Assembly (NCBI GenBank): GCA_016098155.1
Contig: JAAAJB010000092.1
Coordinates: 483-64,482 of the forward strand
Reading direction: 5' to 3'
From: Actinomortierella ambigua
Lineage: Eukaryota; Mortierellomycota; Mortierellomycetes; Mortierellales; Mortierellaceae
DNA: 64,000 nt
Positions 12,436-23,937 of this stretch are shown in pieces (position 1 is the first letter of the stretch; each line of letters starts with the position of its first letter). The notes under the pieces are model-generated. The model did not search any database. It was not told where the DNA came from and saw nothing but the letters and a program-made list of their open reading frames with translations. Made by a program: the position numbers and the translations under genes.

Positions 12436-15400
12436 TTAGCTAGTATCGTCGGTGCCACTCGCCGATCTCGTCAGCGGACTCGGCCGCTTGGTCTGCTTGC
12501 CAAAAAGTCGATTCCGCAGCGCCCGCGACGCAAACACCGTCAGGTCAAAGCCTGCCCAGTCAGAGTCCTGCAGATCTCGCAGATCTCCCACTGTCATGAT
12601 GTCCTGGTTCTTCAGCTTGGCCAACCACTCGTTTGCCTTTTCCGGTCCTCGGTGGTACGCCGTCGCCGTATCTTGTACCAGCTCTTCAATCGACGTGTCT
12701 GAGCTGTACTCTATTAAGACACAAAAAAAAAATAATTTAACCGTTAGTGTGAGTGACGGAACAAAAAAAAAGAATTGTTGCTGGAACTAACAGACGGCCT
12801 CGTAGAGCCCTGGGCTTACCTTTAAATGGAAGCTCTACTTCACCACTCCATTCCGGATTCGAGTTTTTACGGCTGAGGTTGGATGGTTGTGGGCTCGTGA
12901 CGTCCAACGTCATGGGCGAGACGGTACCGTGGGACGACAAGCTCGTCTGCATCAACATGGGCGACGATGGCGTATGTACCATGGACGACGACGTTGAGGA
13001 GTCCTTCTTATCATTGTTGTTGTTGTTGCTGTTGCTGTTGCTATTCGTGTTGTTGGGCCCGCCCGCCAACTCGCGCAATATCCGGTTGATGTCATGGGTG
13101 ATGTACCGCTGATACCGTTCTGGCAACACCTGCTCCTCAATCATCTCGTTCACAACCTCCTCCGCCGTATCCGTGTCTGCATTAAACTCAAACTTGACCG
13201 ATAACTTGTCCATACCCTTGAACACTACTTGCAGTGTCAGATGGTTCTTGGTCTCGTTGATACCCAACACCACCACCTCTGGATCCACCGCCAGGAATGG
13301 GTCGTCGTACGCCTGTTGTGCCGAATACCTAGAAAACGTCGAATTTTTTTTTGTAGATGATAAACAAACAAACAAACGAGCAAACAGACGAAAAAAAACC
13401 CCATCCCACGGATAGGTTAGTCTTCTTTTTTTTCTGTTTGTTTTGTTTGTTTGGATGCAAGCACTGGCCCCCCCCCCTTCGGCGGGCCATCAACAGCAAG
13501 ATCTTTTCTTCTTTACCTCTCATTTTCCGGTGCTATGCACTGATTAATAAGGCTCAAGACTTCCGGGTCCGTAATCTTGGCAAGACAGGCAGGCTTGATC
13601 CCCTGCGAGACCTTCTTGTAGATCTGGGCGGCATTCTTGCACTCGCCGTAGGGGTACTCGCCAGTGACCATCTCGAGCAGACACATGCCAAATGCATAAA
13701 TGTCCACCTTCTCATTGTAGCCCTTCTCCTCATACATCTCGGGTGCCATAAACTCGGGCGTGCCAATCACGGTGTATTTCTTGCCCGTCTTCATCTTGGC
13801 CGTGCCCATGTCGCCAATCTTGACCTCGCCGTGCGCGCCGTTGATGAAGATGTTGTCACACTTGATGTCCCGGTGGATGATTGGTGGGTCATATGAGTGC
13901 AGATAGATCAGTCCTTTTAGGATCTGCCGGCACCATCGCTTGACCACCCTGAGATTCGGCGACTGCAGTTTCCGGATGTACCTATTTGAAAGATGTACCA
14001 ATAAAATGGAAAGGAAATTAAAACCTGGTCATTCCCCGGTCACTGGACATTGATGTGTGTCTCGCCCGCTCATTTGCTGGCATGCTGGCTGTTTTCCCAG
14101 TGTCAAATGGCATCAAGACAGGACTGGGTATCCTGTCTTGACATACTGAGTTCTACCATCACCACGTGTGGAGGGGAGGGGAAGAAAGATATCTCTTTTT
14201 TTCCCACATCAAGAATAACAAAGATAGTGCACAATAGACGGATTGACCTAGGAGAGGCAGAACACAGAACACACCCCCAAGATAGATACAGGAAAGAAGG
14301 GGAGCAGGATGGTAATTAAGAGGAGGGCGGGTCAACTTACTCGCGCAGCGTCCCAGAGGTCATCAGCTCGGTGATGAAGATGAAGTCCGTGTTACTGTAC
14401 CAGCAGTCGTGGAAGTTGATGATGTTGGGGTGGCGCACCCGCTTCAGAATCTCCACCTCCTGCGACAGCTCGGCATACTCTTGCTTCGTCGTTTGGAAAC
14501 AGTTCCACGCCACTTCGTATCCTTCCTCACGGTCAATTCCCTTGTACACAATCTTGTATGCGCCCTTGCCCAGCACAGTGTTGAGCTATTAAGAAATAGC
14601 GCCATAAGAGTCCATAGCAGCAAGAGGAAAAATAAGTGTGGTGGTGGTAAGGTGAGGCAGCGTTAGAATATCTTCTCCTTCCTCTTCTCTCTTGCGTTGA
14701 GGCTCAAACTAAAAAAGATTGGGTTCAGAGGCAAAGGCATGCATGTATGTCGGCCTGAAGAGTGGTATGTACTCCTTCCTTCCTTTCTTCCTTCCTTCCT
14801 TCCTTCCTGAGAAATGGTCCCCGGTGCGGCCTGGTAGCTCATTTTCCAGTGATTGACTGGAGTAGAGCGGAGGCAGGGGCACAAGAGAAAGAAAGAGAGA
14901 GAGAGGACACACAAATACAGATACAAACAAACAGCGTCATTCATGAGGGATTTTCGATGTCCGAGTCCCTTCAGGAGAAAAGACAGGAATTGGAATGGGG
15001 GTTGCGCGAGCCTCTTTGTCTCTCACTCTCACTCTCAATCTCTCTTACGAACTTTCTCGTTGTTGTTGTTGTTGTTCTCATCCCCTCGTTTTCGCTCGTG
15101 CAAAAAAAAAAAAAAAAGATATCGGGCTGTGAACGGAGTGGTTTCTGTTACTCTTCGATTGCTCTCTCCTCTCACTCTCACACTCTATGGTTTGGCTGCC
15201 TATTTTCGACTTCATTTTTGGTCCTGAAAAAACTGGCTGTCTTGCTCACTGCCTCAGCTGTCCGTTGGTTGATGGGCTGTAGGCCTGTTTCTTTGGTATC
15301 TTCTGAGAAGAGGAATCCTTTGCCCCCCAAAAGAGCTAGGGCAGAGTCGATGAGGATGTGGGTGTGGATGTAGGAAGGGGAGGGGGAGGGGGAGAGGCAA

Positions 15401-15968
15401 TGTCATCGACCTTGGCGATCATTTTGCCCCTTGAGACCGAGTCTGTACTGTCTCTTTCGTCCAGTGTTGCTCAACGCCCTAAAAAAGTCCTGGAGGTGTT
15501 ATCCAGCACGAAGAGGGCAACAATACCCTTCTTTCTTTATCTCTTTCTCTCCTTTCCCCTTTCCCCAACGATGATGAAAAAAAAAGATACGCGAAATAGG
15601 TGTTTACCTTGGCATAGCGACCGTTGGGGCTGACCTCGACTACTTTTTCGGGGTCGTGCTTTGAGTGATCAATGTACTCCGCTGTGGAGGTTGAATTAGA
15701 GGGACACAACAAAAAAAAAAAAAAAAGGGAAAGTGGCAATGTGAGATCCATGCGGCCTTTTTTTTTTTCTTCTTTCCAATGCATTCCTAACGACCAGCGC
15801 GTGTGATCCAGTCGCTCTCCCTCACGAGGTCCATGCAACAATGGATGCCAACACAGTCATGGGACGCGTACCAAAAGACGAAAAGTTGCGCTCGTGCTCC
15901 TCCTCTTGGTGGTAGTCGGAACCTTCCGAGCCGCTCTGGTAGCCTCTGGACATGATTGGATCGGGCAT
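12436..15968 (-). CDS. WNK-family (with-no-lysine) serine/threonine protein kinase
   Basis: Six exons, 5' to 3' on the minus strand: 15968-15872, 15681-15608, 14585-14341, 13981-13517, 13328-12820 and 12710-12436. All phases close, giving 554 residues. The kinase domain starts at VEVSPNGRY. The glycine loop [11 protein letters not shown] carries Lys68 where WNK1 has its relocated ATP-binding Lys233. Strand 3 reads EVAWN, with Asn85 where other kinases have the usual Lys and WNK1 has Cys250; the Lys-to-Asn spacing of 17 equals WNK1. HRD is at 175-177, DMG at 196-198, and the activation segment [17 protein letters not shown] has Thr209 at the WNK1 Ser382 position. Residues about 322-385 resemble the OSR1_C/PF2-like domain that follows WNK kinase domains. 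An Asn/Ser linker and a C-terminal module ([20 protein letters not shown]) end the protein. WNKs regulate ion and osmotic homeostasis in animals through SPAK/OSR1; the fungal role is not known to me. Confidence 0.93.
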
Positions 15969-16991
15969 GCTACTAGATGATCAGTCGGATGGAGCTTGGA
16001 TGTCGAGCACAATGGCTGAGAGAAGAGAGGGAGAGAGGAAGAGAGGGAGAGGGAGAGAAAGAGGAAGAGAGAGAGAGAGGGAGAGATAGAGAGAGAGGAG
16101 AGAGAGGGATAGAGAGACAGAGTGAAAGGGAGGGCGAGAGATAGGGAGGGAAATAAAAGGTGCTAGAGGGAATAAAGCTGATTCCCTTGGTGCTCCTGGT
16201 GGAAGTAATGGTGCTGCTTGTGGTGCGACGGGTTGGGGTTCTGAGTGTAAGGCAGAAGACTCATCGAACTTGCAGAAGGTGGGGTGTGAACAAATACAGA
16301 GTGTTGGAAGAGAGGGTGGGAGGATGGAAGGAAAGAAAGAGAAGGAAGGAAGGAAGGAAGGAAAGAAGGAAGGAAGGTAGGTAGGAAGGGCGGGAGGAAG
16401 GAAGAGAGAAAGATGTGTAACAAGGACAAGAAGGTACAAAAAAAATCAATAGCGCTCTTTTTTTTTTTTTTTTTGTTGTTTTCTGTTTTGGTGTTGTGTT
16501 GGCGCGTTTAAAGAGACAGAGACCACCGACACCAACGACACTGCTTCTGTTTCTGTTTCCTCTCTTCCATCTCCTTCGTCCAAGGGTGCAAAGTCGTAGC
16601 CATGGTCATAGTCATAACACAAAATAAGAAATAAAAGAACACCATCACCACACCATCATCATCGTCGTCATGATCCTCCTCCTGTTTCTTCTTTGCTTCC
16701 CTTCTTTGCCCTGTAAACCAATCGAGTGGGACGGTTAGGGGATGTGCATCCACGAAGACAGTCAGGGATGCGAGGATAGCAGCTATCGGATCAAAAGGTG
16801 GAAGGAGAGAGCCAACTGGCTGGAAGGGGCAGAGGAAGAGGAGGAGGAGGAGGAGGAGGAAGAGGACAAAGAGTTGGCTGTCGCGTCATTGCTGCGCGAA
16901 CCTCGGCCATAGACACGCCGCTGGCAGCATTGGGCATTTGGTCTAGCGACTACGGCGTGCCTTCTTCCCATGGACTGGCGACGCGTCTTTT

Positions 16992-17035
<44 letters not shown>

Positions 17036-17782
17036 TTTCTCTCTATGCCATCCCCTCTTAGTTAGTCGCGATATGGATCACCACCGCGAGTTCGCGTCTT
17101 TCCTTTATCTGTGCTCCTTCTTTTTATGTTTGGCTTTCACTATACGCGACGCGTGCCTATGCCGTGGTACCTTTGCTGCGGCGAGCCCAATGGTGGGAGG
17201 GAGGAGGGATGGTAGAGGAGGAGTCAGAGATAGTCGCTGAAAGTGAGGGTCCAGCCATCTTTTGGAGTACCATTGGAGAGGCGTTTACACTCGCAGGCCA
17301 TGCGATCCGCATCCAAGTGACGTCTACCAAATTTCCTCCCAAAGGGAGACAAAGCAGATGTTTAAAAAAAAAAAAAAAAGAGGGGCAACAAGAGAAAAAA
17401 GTAAAAAGACAGAGTGAGTGAGTGAGTGGGTGGGTGGGTGAGAGACAGAGATAGAGTGTGTGTGTGTCTCTCTGAAAGGGTGAGGGGAGAGAGGGGCAGG
17501 GCACCTTTTTTTTTTTGTTCTCTCTCTCCACTTTGCTTTTGCATCCTATCCCATCAACCAACCTTCGTTATTTCATTGCTCTCCCGTGCAACGCTCATCT
17601 CCGTTGTCTGTCTCTTTGCCTTCTTTTGCCTGCCTTTCCTTTACCTTTCATCCTCCTGATCGAGAAAAAAAAAAAAAAAGCCTGGCTCTCAGACACGACC
17701 CCCCCTTCTTCCTTCATTTCCCTTCTTTCCTCAACACCACACCATACCCCATTGACGCGTTCCTCCTTTCCCTTCTCCCCCA
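15969..17782. other. divergent intergenic region between WNK and PP2A-A, with GA/CT runs and possible minus-strand exons
   Basis: The left part (16020-16440) is GA- and GGAA-rich. 16994-17033 is a (CT)n run. The right part is a C/T-rich leader for the PP2A-A gene. On the minus strand two non-repetitive pieces look coding: 17171-17273 (MVLQKMAGPSLSATISD..., donor GTACCA) and 16783-16949 (ARPNAQCCQRRVYGRG then a Ser run, stop). They join in frame to 89 residues. A third small frame ends at 16163 (MSLLPYTQNPNPSHHK...). These could be upstream exons of the WNK transcript or noise; support is weak. Confidence 0.4.
16994..17033. repeat. (CT)n microsatellite
   Basis: Near-perfect CT dinucleotide run upstream of the PP2A-A gene. 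Confidence 0.95.
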
Positions 17783-20706
17783 ATGAACACCGAAGGAGAA
17801 CTCTACCCTATTGCCGTCTTGATTGACGAGCTCCGTCACGACGATGTCAGCCTGCGCCTTAACGCCATCAAGCGCCTCAATACCATCGCCCTGGCCTTGG
17901 GCCCACAGCGTGCCCGAGATGAGCTGATTCCCTTCCTCGATGGTAGGAATATGGGAGGAAAATAGGGAGAGCATACCACACCACCCGCCACAACCCGCAT
18001 CACGCGGTAACCTTGACACTAATGTTGTTCTGTCAAACATCTTCTCTTGGCTCATCAAACGCGCAGAATCCATCGATGATGAGGACGAGGTTCTCTTGGC
18101 CCTTGCTGGCGAACTGGGCGACTTTGTTGACTACATTGGAGGCGCACAGTTTGCTCATATTCTCCTTCAGCCCTTGGAGAACCTCGCTGCCGTCGAGGAG
18201 ACCATGGTTCGCGACAAGGTAATCCATCGTGACCAAAAAAAAATACTCGCTCATTGGTGAGGAAAGGGCGCACAGTTCAAAAAAAAACACACCTCTCCCC
18301 CTTCTCCACCTTCAACGCGGTCATTCACTTGACCATCGACGCATACAAAGTGGCGACCCCAACCTTTTTCTCATGATCGAGCCTGAGGATGAACTTGTCA
18401 TTTACTCACCAGGAGTATTTTTTTTTTCTTCATCTGACTGTTTTGGTTTGCATGGACAGGCCGTTGAATCTCTCAACAAGATTTGCCCCAGCCTGTCGCA
18501 AGCGCAACTTGAGCAGTATTATGTCCCTCTCCTGAAGCGCCTGACGCTTGGAGACTGGTTTACAAGCCGAACAAGTGCTACAGGCTTGTACGCCGTTGGA
18601 TATCCCTTGGCCTCGTCTGCCACGCAGGAGGACATGCGCAAGTAAGCAGAAGATCCCTTACGCAACTACTTTGGGGGGGGGGGAGAGGGAAGAGGAGGGG
18701 TGAGAGTGGAATGTGTTGTGTGTATGTGTAGACTATGGCGTGTGATTCTGAATGTTGTGGAAACGGTGATGGGAGAGGTGATATGGGAGATCTGCAACGA
18801 CGATGGGATGATGCTGCTCAGTTGGCCGCCTTATCACAGCCTTTTATCCTTTTATTATCATTTTGCTAACTTACCATGCTCCATGTGCATTATATAGGTC
18901 CTTTGGTCAGCTGTGTCAAGACGACACACCCATGGTCCGACGCGCTGCTGCCACCCATCTTGGAGTAAGGAAGGAAACAAACATACAAACAAACAAACAA
19001 AATCAACTCACACGTCGCATGCCTTCAATGGCGCCAACGAACAAAAGGCTACAGCGGGATTGTCTTGGCTTAACCTTGCAGTCTTCTAGGATGCATCTTG
19101 ATCTACTCACACTCTCCACTTTCATCTCTTCTTTTTTTNNNNNNNNNNAAAACAACAAAAAAAAACAGGCACTTGCAAAGAAGGTCGGCAAGGAGCACAT
19201 CATCTCGGACATCATCCCATTGTTCAACAAGCTTGCCACGGATGAACAAGACTCGGTCCGCCTGCTGACCATCGTGGATCTGGTCGCCATTGCAGAGGAG
19301 CTCACGCCCGAGGAGTGCAAGCAGTACTTTTTACAGACTCTGAAAAACATGGTTGGCGACAAGTCATGGCGTGTGCGTTACATGTTTGCCGACAACTTTG
19401 TCAAGGTATGGTAACCAATGCTCACATTGGCTCACTCGTCGTCCTGTGTTCAACCCACGCGATCCATCTGAAATTACTTGAGAGCTCGAAGAGACTGATG
19501 AAAACTCTACTCGACACCATCCCTTTCTTTACGTCATGACATTTCCAATAGCTGGCCAAGGCTGTTGGCGAGGAGATCACAAGAGAGGAGCTGGTCCCTG
19601 CCTTTGTTCGTCTCTTGAAGGATAACGAGGCCGAGGTCCGCACAGCTGCTGCTGGACAAGTCCCAGGCATGTTCTTGACTCCACTATTCGCCATCTTTTA
19701 TGCTATGTATGCCAAAACTTGCGAAAGGCTCCTTGCCGCCGTCATGTGCTGACCATTGTACCTTTTGTTTTTTTTTTACGTTTCTCGCCACCCCCCCTCT
19801 CCCTCCTCCCTCTTCTCTTTTGTCGCAACAAATCAACTATCCACTCGGGCAACAAAAATAGGCTTCTCCCAGCTTGTCGACACGGAAACCATTCTGAACT
19901 ACATCATGCCTTGCGTTCGGGACTTGGTCACCGATACCTCGCAACACGTTCGCGCAGCACTTGCCATGCAAATCAGCGGATTGGCGCCTCTTCTCGGCAA
20001 GGATGCCACGACAGAGCACCTCTTGCCCCTGTTCCTGCAGCTGCTCAAGGACGAGTTCCCTGATGTCCGACTTAACGTCATCTCCAAGCTCGAGACGGTG
20101 AATGAAGTGATTGGTATCGAGCTGCTCTCGCAGTCGCTTCTGCCTGCCATTGTCGAACTTGCCGAGGACAAGCAGTGGCGCGTCCGTCTGGCCATTATTG
20201 ACTATATCCCCTTGTTGGCCACGCAGCTGGGTGTAGAGTTTTTTGACGAGAAGCTCAGTGCGCTGTGCATGTCATGGCTGGGCGACAGTGTGTTCTCGAT
20301 CCGTGATGCTGCGACCGTCAACCTGCGCAAGCTGACCGAGGCGTTTGGTGTGGGTTGGGCCAAGCAGACGATCATTCCCAAGGTGCTGGCGATGGGCACC
20401 CATCCCAACTATCTGTATAGAATGACGACCATTTTTGCAATCACGGCCATGGCTTCTGCGGTGACACCGGAGGTGATCCGCGATTACATCTTGCCAACAG
20501 TGACCAACCTCGTGACGGACCCCATCCCCAACATCCGGTTCAACGTGGCCAAGTCGATAGAAGCCCTGATCCCCGTGCTGGCGCAGAACCCAGACACCAG
20601 ACCGTTGGTAGACCAGCAGCTCAAGCCTGCATTGGTCCGACTGAGCGAGGACCCGGATAATGATGTCCGATTCTTTGCTCACCGCGCCTTGTTGACTGTT
20701 CAATAA
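17783..20706 (+). CDS. PP2A scaffold (regulatory A / PR65) subunit
   Basis: Exons 17783-17942, 18067-18218, 18460-18641, 18898-18964, 19169-19405, 19552-19666 and 19862-20706 give 585 residues, close to the roughly 589 of animal PR65. The protein is a run of HEAT repeats throughout, for example [38 protein letters not shown] and [20 protein letters not shown]. The start [20 protein letters not shown] matches the family N terminus in character. It is the structural core that holds the PP2A catalytic C subunit and variable B subunits; yeast Tpd3 is the homologue. Six introns: the sixth appears to use a GC donor (CAG|GCATGT, 19667) because no GT donor preserves the frame. An N gap lies in intron 4. 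No promoter motif was singled out. Confidence 0.95.
19139..19148. other. assembly gap (10 N) inside an intron
   Basis: Ten consecutive N between a T run and an A-rich tract in intron 4 of the PP2A-A gene. The flanks suggest a homopolymer or low-complexity join. The gap does not touch coding sequence. Confidence 0.99.
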
Positions 20707-21348
20707 GCACCACTACACAAACCCCTCGATCTCCCTTCCTTCCTTCCCTCTTTCTCTGTTTTGCTTGTTATATATCATCGTCTCTTTCTCCAAGTTTTTT
20801 TTTCTTCTATTTCTTACTCTTTCACGCTCGTCTCCCCTATGTTTCCGCCTCTAGCAACCTATTCTTGGTCCCTTCCCGGTCCCTCCTCTACACACACACC
20901 CTGTCCTCGCCACGTTGCACCTTGTCGAATTCTTCTTTTACCCCCGAGTTTTTTACAAGCTTTTTTTTTTTATTTTCTTCATTCTCGTTTTTTTTTCCTT
21001 CTTTCTTTTATTTCCCCATCTGCCTTGTTGTTCACCGTCAATCCTAGGAAGGGGAAAGGCAATGAATGCTCTTGATGATGACAGCTGGCGCACATGTAAA
21101 AAGACCTACTATGCAAAAGGAAAGCCTAGGCGCAACTAGACGCAAATAAAAAAAAATATTGGATAACCTAACACACGCGTGGAGGTAGCAGAAGTAAAGA
21201 GATGGTGGTCGTACACAAGGCTCCCAGGAACCAGAGAAGTTTACTAAAAAATATATAAATCACGTGATTAGAGATTTCTGGGGGGGCAGAGAATGAATTT
21301 TTTATTGGGCTGGGCCACAGGCAGGTTGTGCTCCCTCTCTTTCTCAAC
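20707..21348. other. intergenic region between PP2A-A and uS3
   Basis: CT- and T-rich 3' flank of the PP2A-A gene up to about 21050, then the uS3 promoter, including a TATA-like stretch and a CACGTG palindrome. No other gene is seen. Confidence 0.6.
21246..21266 (+). promoter_or_regulatory. TATA-like element and CACGTG palindrome upstream of uS3
   Basis: An A/T stretch with ATATATAAAT is directly followed by CACGTG (21261-21266), about 85 bases before the uS3 start codon. CACGTG is the general binding site of bHLH factors in fungi. The assignment to uS3 is inferred from position. Confidence 0.45.
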
Positions 21349-23608
21349 ATGTCTGCAGCTTCGGTCGCTCAAATCTCCAAGAAGAAGAAGGCAAGATGCA
21401 GCGACAAGGAGGATGCATCCGTGGAGGGGGAATGCAAGCTCGCCCCCACTCCATCGTTAGGGAGCAAGGATGCCGTGTCGGAAGGCGTCGCTATCATCAT
21501 GTCCTCGGATGGATATCGCAATGGATGAATCGGATCAGTGATGGATTTTGGATATCGTTTCGCCCCAGCACGGCACCCCAATCGACTCTGCCAATCACTC
21601 CCCTCCAGCCATGGCGAACCTTTGGCCATTACTCGATGAAAGCAACAACCTCGGAATCGCTCCTCCCTGCCTCCCTCCCTTACGAGGGGGTAACAACTCT
21701 GGAATCGGCACTCCCTCAACCTCTTGTCCATCAGCAAGATGACACTTTCATCAAGTGGAGTCCTTGTTTTGGCGGCAAACCCCTTCAGGATTCAGCAATC
21801 TTTTGGTCAGTAGAGGTGTTACTATACATCTCTGCTTCTCCAAAACTGCTGGAGGCACTTGGCTGGAGTAGGCGGAACCTCTGTCAGACTAGCCATCGTT
21901 CTTCTGGAGGAGGAAAGCGTTTGGAGGAATGACTTTAGTGGGAGGAGAGGAAGATCTCGCCCACAAAGCTTGATCTCCTAGCCTGTCCATCGTCTGAGTC
22001 GATCGTTTTGCTCAAGCGCCAGGAGATCAGGATGCAACCAACAACAAGGAACAATCACCAGGCCTCGACGATAACCCCAGAGGGACCTCCAATCAAAGAG
22101 AAGGGCCCTCGCCCTTGTCCGAGTGGTTCAGACGAGGAGGAGTCAACCCAGCACTTGATGGAGTCTCTTTGGGAACCTCGGGTCAACAACCAGCACTTGC
22201 ATCAGGAACAGGATGTCGACTAAATCAGCTTTGCGTCCAAGACGGCTGATTCATCGTTTTTGGGCAACGGCAGGAAGGGGGGTGTCAATCCGGACTCAAC
22301 GGACCAGGGCCAACGCACTCTACTGTGAAGGAGCGGGGCGCACTATTGTTTTTTTCGTCGCCAGTCAATCGAGTTTTTGTATCTAACCGCAACTCCACCC
22401 AAACATTACCTCCCCTCGATATCCAATAGTTCATCGCCGACGGTGTCTTCTACGCTGAGCTCAACGAGTTCTTCCAGCGCGAGCTCGCTGCTGAGGGTTA
22501 CTCCGGCGTTGAGGTCCGTGTCACCCCCGCCCGCACTGAGATCATCATCCGTGCCACCCAGACCCAGGAGATTCTTGGTGTCCAGGGCCGCCGCATCCGC
22601 GAGCTGACCTCCCTGGTCCAGAAGCGCTTCAAGTTCCCCGAGAACACTGTTGAGCTGTACGCCGAGAAGGTCTCCTTCCGCGGTCTGTCGGCCATCGCTC
22701 AGTGCGAGTCCCTCAAGTACAAGCTCCTCAACGGTGTTGCTGTCCGCCGGTACGTACCAAGTCTTTTGTCTTTTTTTTTTGGAGCAGCCCAGGCCGCAGT
22801 TTGCTTTTTTTTTCTTTTTTTTTCTTTTTATCAAGCCAGGGAAGTCGGACAGGAACAGCGAGGATGACTGGAGCTCATGGACTTTCCCTCCCCTCTCCCC
22901 GCCCACAACAATTGAGGAAGTGGCTTTTTTCTGACTCGTGAAGAGACATGGACAGAATGTCCTCTTTCTCTGCAGAAGACAGCTCCTCCAGCCCAACCTC
23001 TTCCCAGCACCGGATCTTAGCGTTCCGCAGCATATGACAATGTCAGTCAATCACTCAGCAAACCCAGGAACCAGCAACAGCATTCCTTCGCTTTCCAGAC
23101 CATTCGGAGCTTTCAATCTTTCTCTAGCCTTTTAGGCACTTTTCTTTTTTCACAACATGAGCGGTTGCCTCCCAACATGGAATCTTTACTAACCTGGTTT
23201 TTCTCACCAAATTTCTTTAGTGCTTGCTACGGTGTTGTCCGCTACATCATGGAGTCTGGCGCCAAGGGTTGCGAGGTTGTCGTCTCTGGCAAGCTCCGTG
23301 CTGCCCGTGCCAAGTCGATGAAGTTTGTCGATGGTTTCATGATCCACTCTGGTCAGCCCACCAAGGACTTTGTCGACTATGCTGTCCGCCACGTCATGTT
23401 GCGCCAGGGTGTGTTGGGTGTCAAGGTCAAGATCATGCTGCCTTGGGACCCCACGGGCAAGATGGGCCCCAAGACCCCCCTGCCCGACATGGTCACCATC
23501 ATGGAGCCCAAGGAGGAGGCCCCCATCCTCGCCCCCGTCTCCGAGTCGCGCGAGGAGCCCGCTGCCGCTGCCCCCGTCGCTGCTGCTCCCGAGGTCGCTG
23601 CTCTTTAA
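21349..23608 (+). CDS. RPS3: 40S ribosomal protein uS3 (RPS3)
   Basis: Exons 21349-21390, 22430-22749 and 23221-23608 give 249 residues (human 243). The short first exon [14 protein letters not shown] joins [15 protein letters not shown] exactly as in other eukaryotic uS3 proteins. The KH domain is visible ([10 protein letters not shown]), then the C-terminal half with [17 protein letters not shown] and [18 protein letters not shown], and an Ala/Pro/Glu-rich tail. uS3 lines the mRNA entry channel of the small subunit. The first intron is long (1,039 nt) and appears to begin with GC (AAG|GCAAGA); no GT donor fits the conserved protein. Codons are strongly C-ending, as expected for a highly expressed gene. 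An AATAAA lies at 23687-23692. Confidence 0.97.
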
Positions 23609-23937
23609 GCAAAATTATGAAAAGAAAAAAAAGCGATCTTTCCCCGTCCCCAATTTTTCTTCTTGTTTTTTTGTTCAGGAACAAAGAATAAAAAGCAAAC
23701 TTGCTGTCCGAAACTATTACACTTTTTTTCTCTAGCATTTTATTTTTATTACATGGGTTCTTTGTTTAGCGCAAGGATGAGGGAGGTGGTTGTGTGGAGG
23801 ATGGTTCCTTATTGGCGGAATTGGACAAGTCGTGGAATGCAGACCTATTATGTGAGATTATACTAAAAGGTTAGTCTTCTCCATCTTGGACACGTTCATC
23901 TTCATTTGTCCCCCCCTCGCTGCCGCGACTAGGAAAC
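23609..23937. other. convergent 3' spacer between uS3 and the CCDC28-like gene
   Basis: T- and A-rich sequence with an AATAAA at 23687-23692 serving uS3. Nothing else seen. Confidence 0.6.

Noticed and set aside
21530..21700. C/D-box snoRNA inside uS3 intron 1
   Set aside because: A TGATGG-like box occurs, but no CTGA at suitable distance with closing stem was found.
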